Positions 51,643 through 64,000 of a stretch of DNA of 64,000 nucleotides are shown piece by piece. Below the pieces are notes generated by a model. It saw nothing but the letters and a program-made list of their open reading frames with translations, was not told the origin of the DNA and did no database searches. The number at the start of each line of letters is the position of its first letter. The stretch's first letter is position 1. The stretch spans positions 434,001 to 498,000 of the forward strand of contig JAFBJZ010000771.1 of NCBI GenBank assembly GCA_016785225.1, read 5' to 3'. Made by a program: the position numbers and the translations under genes. Source of the DNA: Psettodes erumei (taxonomy: Eukaryota > Chordata > Actinopteri > Pleuronectiformes > Psettodidae).

Positions 51643-52784
51643 TTCTCCTGAGTGGGACGGAGAAGGACAGCAGCCGAGAAATCACGCAACAGCATGAAAA
51701 CTATTCAACACTTGAAACATTATGGTGGATTATGAAGACGCTGGGAATTACAATGCACAATTCATTGTTTCTACTAACGGTTGGAAAAAATGTGAAGGCT
51801 ATCGCTTGTACCGAATAAGCTACAAACTGACCCTAACAGCTTTTATTTCTTTAAATAACGTGAGAGGCTAATGTGCAGACGTGTGACTGTGGCAATGTGG
51901 TCTCACCTGGCAGTCCGTGTTGTTTGGTCAGCTCCATTCAGTTTGTATGGCACGGTAAACATAGGCTATATTCTGTGTAGGCTACTGGTAACATACGTTT
52001 CAGAATGTGGTACACTGAACGTGGTGGGGAAAAAACGTTATTCAGTCTTCAAGCCTTTGCCGTTTTACCAACCCCGGTGAGAGACTGAACAGACACGCTT
52101 CAGAGAATGAACACAGAATGGCCTGCACAGGTGAAACGTGGGCACCTTTCATATTGAAAACCCCATTTCAGATTTTATTGTGGTTGCAGACGACGTGGTT
52201 TGCATAACCATAAATACATTTAACGCCACAGGCTGAACAGCGAAATTTCGGGATCTTGATTCTGCAGGTTAGAGACCTCTGTGCCTAACCCCATTCAGAA
52301 ATCTGACGGCTTTTAACATCACCCACGTTATCGACCTTGAAATTGTCTTAAGGCAAAATTGTTAGAATCTTAGTAAAATCAGCATGGATTTACAAAAAAC
52401 ATTTTGCTTCCACTGACAGCAAGTATCACGTATTTAGTTGGATGTGGATGGCAACATTCATAATTTTAAACATTACGAAAATTGAAAGTAACCTATGTTA
52501 AGTTTAGTAGATAAGTCAACATATGTGAAAGAGAAACTACGACAGACTGATAATTCGCCTTATTGCCGTGTTTTTGACGAAATAAATTTTAGAAGATATG
52601 CAATATTTTTTTAATTGACAATTTTTTTACGAAGTTTTTTGCATGCCATTTTATGGAGTTCTGGCAGATTTTTCGATCCCGCTTGGGGCCAGAGGTGAAC
52701 GCTTTTTAGCAGCCAATCCCCGTTCCTTCTGGAGCGCGTTCTTATAACGAGTAGCCAGTGTGAACGAACTGGGTATCCAGTTGT

Positions 52785-52979
52785 CCAATAAGAGCAAAGC
52801 TGCCCGCTATGGGCGGGTGTTTGAGCCTTCACCACAGAGGAGGCTCTGGATCCGGCTGCTGCATAAAATCACATAGTATGGAAGATATGCGAATCTCGGG
52901 GATTTCGGAGATTATGCTCGGACGCTTTCAAGCCCCAGAGTCGCCACATTAACAGACTATCGTTCTAATCTGATCTGAG
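52785..52979 (+). promoter_or_regulatory. sim1: Candidate distal sim1 promoter and non-coding first exon
   Basis: CCAAT at 52785-52789, a GC box GGGCGGG at 52811-52817 and a TATA-like CATAAAA at 52862-52868 are in the usual order and spacing for a start near 52890. A good donor (CTGAG|gtaagc) follows at 52979/52980, and a matching acceptor (ctgcag) lies at 53217/53218. This predicts a non-coding exon of about 85 nt spliced to the ATG exon. Inference from motifs only. Confidence 0.5.
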
Positions 52980-52994
52980 GTAAGCGAAAAAGGC

Positions 52995-53013
52995 ATATAT
53001 ATATATATATATA
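52995..53013. repeat. (AT)n microsatellite between the two sim1 starts
   Basis: Perfect AT run just inside the predicted first sim1 intron. Confidence 0.85.
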
Positions 53014-53175
53014 CATGTGTAGTGAAATTTGACTTAAAATACAGGCAATATTTATTTATTTATTTTGTTTTGTTCAGAAATATTCGAACAAGTGTCACTA
53101 TTAGTTTCCCGTGAGTTAGTCACTCAATATGCTGTTTTATCAACTGATACAATTGATGCCTCGCCCCCATGACGC

Positions 53176-53184
53176 TATAAATAA
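53176..53184 (+). promoter_or_regulatory. sim1: Candidate proximal sim1 TATA box
   Basis: TATAAATAA, a near-perfect TATA element. A start about 30 bp downstream (near 53206-53212) would give a leader of about 315 nt without splicing. Confidence 0.55.
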
Positions 53185-53217
53185 GGTCTGTCTGATGGTT
53201 TTTCGTCCTATCTGCAG

Positions 53218-53526
53218 AGCCTTCACGGTTCCCTTTAACACAAGGTGTGATGGATGTAAGTGTGTGGTGAGCCCGCCAATGGGCTGACCGAAACGCCGCT
53301 TTAAATCCCCAGGAATTCAGGAATTAGCCGCGTCCTGCTCCTCGCCCACCAGCGGAACACCTGGAAATATGGGAACGCGTTGACGCGCCGGCAGCTGCGG
53401 GTTCCAGGGCCGAGCGAAGGGGGAAGCGCGGGTCCACGTGCGGGGGACATGAAGACGCTATGAGACACCTGGACGCCCAGTGACCGCAGCCGGACTTCAG
53501 AGTAGGCCCGAAGCAGAGAAGACAAC
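53218..53526 (+). other. sim1: sim1 5' leader next to the start codon, with three short uORFs
   Basis: GC- and CpG-rich stretch before the start codon. It contains three upstream ATGs, each with its own early stop: 53250-53270, 53369-53383 and 53449-53463. A CACGTG E-box lies at 53435-53440. Confidence 0.6.
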
Positions 53527-60881
<7,355 letters not shown>

Positions 60882-63800
60882 GTGAGTCTCTCTGTCCGTT
60901 CCTAAATGCCGCTGTGATGTCAGTCCACTGATGAAGCTGAGATTGCAGAGGTTTATCTGAGACAAACAGTGTTACGTTTATGTCTTGGTGGGAAGTGCTG
61001 TGGTGTTGCTGTGCCCAGAGGTCACATGCTGATCAAGCAGTGTGGACAGGCCTATGGCATCTTTTCTAAACTTTTTTTTGGAGATTTGTTGACTGTTGGT
61101 TTCTCCATGTCAGCCATAGTAACTATTGCTTTTCTAACTAACTGTGCCAGAGCCTGAGACAAGTATCTGTCTCAGTAGCTGAAAAGCTCCTTGGCCAGAG
61201 TGGTTGACACATGCAGCCACTTAGCTTTGTTCCTTTAGCTGCGCTGTAGTTAGTGATGAGGTTGCGGCTATGTGTCGACTTAACTGGGTTTATTTAAATG
61301 TTTGTTTAGCATACTGTTTAAAATGTCTTACGCCATTAAAATCAGATGGCTACAAACGCTGCCTGGAGTCACAACAGTCCCCAGAAAGCAGTGACACCAG
61401 CAGTTCTGGACAGGAGGACTGTATTCGCACTTTGCAGTTTAAGAGACTTCTCACATCACTGAGTTACTCCAGGTGACTAGACTAGCTGCTGTGTTGTGTA
61501 CTGAATCTAATGGTCCCATCTAAAAGAGGGACAGACTGAAAAAATACTGTTTACTGATGAGGCACTATTTTTACCTAAAAGAGGGGACGCGTCAGGAGTC
61601 GACAGACCAGTGTGTGAATTCTGCCTTTTTCAGTCTGTCCCTACCTGCTGGGTAGTTAATGCTAGTTAGCAGCAGATATCAGGCTGAGGTCTTGTCAGGA
61701 AGCACAAACAGGAGGAGACAATGTGGAGACTCTTGGTCTGTCTCTGCAGAAATTGAGAAATGGATGGAAGTTTCTGTTCTCTAATTAGTTGAAAAATTTG
61801 ATGGTGACAGTCTGTTGCCGTGTAGGATAACCTGTATTTTCTGAAGGCACAAAACAAAGACAGACTTGCAGGTCGTCTCTTATCTCTCACATGAAGTTAT
61901 AAAAAGTATGTTGCAAAATTCGCTCCGAGCTCGAAAGAAATCAAGCTTTATTTTGCTCATATTGTGACAGTGTTCGCCTGGTAATTAAATGTTTCCAGAA
62001 CTACAAACACTGCAGTGTCACATGAGCTTCACTGCGTGGTGGTGGTGGTTGAAACCAGTTCTGCTCATCATACATCGGTAGCTGAGCAGTAGAGTAGAGT
62101 CCATTTGTCCTCACTACACTTGTTACTGTTAACACTGTTAGTTACCAGCTTGAGTCATGCTTCAAGAAAACTTCAGTTTAATTTACAATTTACTTTGACC
62201 CATTTGAAATCTATATAAAACTGCCACTGAAAGTAGTCCCTAATGAATCCACAATTTTCTCCTCATTCGGTAATATTTGTTAAAACTGACAGTAACCAGC
62301 AGTAACAGAACAGCAGTAACCAGTTTTTAGGCAATAACATTTAAAAATAAAGCTTTATACAGTATATATGTGAGCCATTTTCAAAGATTTATATTTTCAG
62401 TAGGAATCTGAGCACCACAGACAGGGTAGGGAAGTCAGAAAGTATAAAATCAGCATAAATCAGATTGTAGGCTTTGTTTTGTTATGGGATTTGGTGGCCA
62501 TCAGGAGGAGCTGACGTGAATATCTATTCCATCTGATGTTGACATTTGAAAAAGCATGTCTAAAACATGTCCAGTGTAGACAGGGTGTGACCTCACATTT
62601 AAGATAAATGACAGATCCATCCGTTCTCACCTAACATCCATCCAGTCATGTAAAGCTTTTCGATTTAATCCGAACTGGAAACAAATGTAAAACCCTGTAA
62701 CACAAACTAACCAGGCTGACTCACTACTGTATATTCATTATTAATGCAGAGCAGCAAAACTGAATTTTTATTTTTGTGGAAGGTTTGGATTACACCTTTT
62801 ATAAATTTGTAGTAGTGTATATGGTTGGAGGACACATGGCAGGTGTCAGTCAGACGGGTTTGATGAGATGTGACTGAAGTGTGTGGCAGCTCCAGGGCGG
62901 AGAGGGGTGGCTCTCATGCTCTGTTGTGCTGTCATTCTCTGCTTTGATAAGATAATGAGTATTGATACTAGAGGTGTACGCAAACAGTTCCTGGGAAGCA
63001 ATTAACTGGAGGTTAATTGGAAATATGACACGTGTTTGTTTGACGCCTACTTTTTGCAGAATCTGGTAATAAAGAAACTTTGTCAAGTCCTATTCTGTTT
63101 TCTTCACTGTTTTCTTCAAGAAAAAAAGGAGGCGATGAGTTGTTTTAGGAAAAAGGAAAAACGGAACGTTCCTGCCTTTTCTACCTTCAACATTCCTGCT
63201 CTATCACCCTATCTGCTGTCTTGTGTGCCATTTATGTCAGAAAGTCTGAGCCCTTTGTTACCAAGTGTGCATGGAGCGCTCACGTGGTGGTCGTTACCTG
63301 CGGCGGGCCTCTCTGCTCCGGCGTCGCTCATCTGGTAGAGTTTATCTAAGACTGGCAGCTCTGCCTGCAGAGTATATAAACAGAAACAGGAGCAGGAGTC
63401 TGACTGGACCCAGGTCGCATTAGCTGGGCCCTTAATCCTGCACAAACCATGTTGGGCTCTTTTGCACATGCTGCTATTTCTCACCTCCTGCCGCTGAAAT
63501 CAAACTGTAATCGCGGGTGGAGCCTCTACCTGCATGAGCCGCACTGTTATTAGTGAGCGAGGGCTGCCACTCACTTGCCCATTATCCCCTGATTTTACTA
63601 CCCCTTCATGTGTGTATTTCACAGATGTACAAGTGAGCGCAGGAAGGAATACAGCCTATAAAACCCTCCAGTGAGCAGCGCGGCTGGCTGCACTGAAAGG
63701 CAGAGAACAGCTTGACACACATTTCCTCTATACCTCCTACATCAAATCCATAACAGGTTTGTGTTTATGGCCTTTTAATTGATAGGCTGTAAACTTGATG

Positions 63801-64000
63801 AGTGTTTATGGGCCCCAGCTTGCTGTCAGGGGAATGAGGCGTTATTTTTCTCCCGTTCTCCTTGTTCTGCTTTTGTAAATCTCTCTGAGATTCTGCATGG
63901 ATGGAGCCACACGGCGATGGCAGAAATGAGGCAGTATGCTTCTTCTTCTTTTTTTTTTCATAATACGTGGGACAATAAGGCAGACAGTTGGAGGTAGGCA
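60882..64000 (+). other. sim1: sim1 intron 8, 5' part
   Basis: No sim1 exon is found up to the window edge. Contains a 16-bp inverted repeat (61528-61543 with 61626-61641), a possible fragment of the dispersed repeat on the - strand near 62215-62240, and a candidate conserved block at about 63480-63860. Confidence 0.75.
61528..61641. repeat. Inverted repeat, 16-bp perfect arms
   Basis: GGGACAGACTGAAAAA at 61528-61543 is the exact reverse complement of the bases at 61626-61641, with 82 bp between. It could be a small fold-back element or the ends of a non-autonomous transposon. Confidence 0.8.

Larger units (their letters stand above)
48776..52770. other. ascc3-sim1 intergenic region
   Basis: No gene is recognised. 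Contents: a purine-rich, GGAGGTC-repeating stretch at about 49540-49800 that looks like an old repeat, the tandem repeat at 50080-50300, a TCATCA/TCGTCG trinucleotide run at 51611-51642, and AT-rich sequence near the sim1 promoter. Confidence 0.7.

Noticed and set aside
61270..61476. 68-codon frame with a Ser-rich SPESSDTSSSG stretch near sim1 exon 8, considered as a ninth sim1 exon
   Set aside because: It does not match the expected DTEYKGLQLSL start of the next SIM1 exon, the phase is wrong (two bases must be completed), and no good donor follows.
63630..63665. Possible sim1 exon after a cacag at 63620-63625
   Set aside because: The frame gives CTSERRKEYSL then a stop within about a dozen codons, unlike the SIM1 sequence that should follow.

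Overview
This is vertebrate nuclear DNA, most likely from a ray-finned (teleost, percomorph-like) fish. It has short exons bounded by GT/AG introns, (TG)n, (CA)n and (CT)n microsatellites, and decayed Tc1/mariner and non-LTR retrotransposon relics of the kind common in fish. Two recognisable genes lie head-to-tail on the + strand: the 3' two thirds of ascc3 (the large Ski2-like helicase of the ASC-1 complex) and the 5' half of sim1 (the bHLH-PAS transcription factor Single-minded 1, probably the sim1a copy). Human ASCC3 and SIM1 are neighbours in the same order and orientation, so the synteny is ancient. I found no supportable gene on the - strand, no tRNA or rRNA and no CRISPR array.

Region 1 (1-4944) is an ascc3 intron. 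Region 2 (4945-48050) holds 31 coding exons of ascc3. Joined, they give 4707 nt (1568 codons plus stop) with every splice phase consistent and no frame break. They run from motif III of the N-terminal helicase cassette, through its RecA2, winged-helix and Sec63 domains, into a complete second cassette with all helicase motifs intact, and end at a TGA at 48048-48050. The start of the gene lies left of the window. Introns range from about 90 bp to 6.9 kb. They hold two Tc1/mariner relics (about 7960-8130 and 38725-39800), a LINE 3' fragment (34092-34350), copies of an unclassified dispersed repeat, and many microsatellites.

Region 3 (48051-53526) holds the ascc3 3' end, a degenerate tandem repeat with a unit of about 15 bp (50080-50300), and the sim1 promoter with two possible starts: a CCAAT/GC-box start near 52890 with a non-coding exon, and a TATA box at 53176. 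Region 4 (53527-60881) holds eight sim1 coding exons for the bHLH, PAS-A, PAS-B and PAC regions. The Ser/Pro-rich C-terminal exons lie beyond the right edge.

The most notable single observation is in sim1 exon 4. Its coding length is 111 nt where the flanking frames and the protein family require 109. An extra CA dinucleotide at 59519-59524 breaks the frame inside PAS-A and would bring a stop at 59664. It is either a sequence or assembly error or a damaging allele. The second theme is that several ascc3 introns and sim1 flanks contain AT-rich blocks with homeodomain-type palindromes that look like conserved enhancers, which fits ascc3 being a bystander in a sim1 regulatory block. I saw no convincing new multi-gene system.
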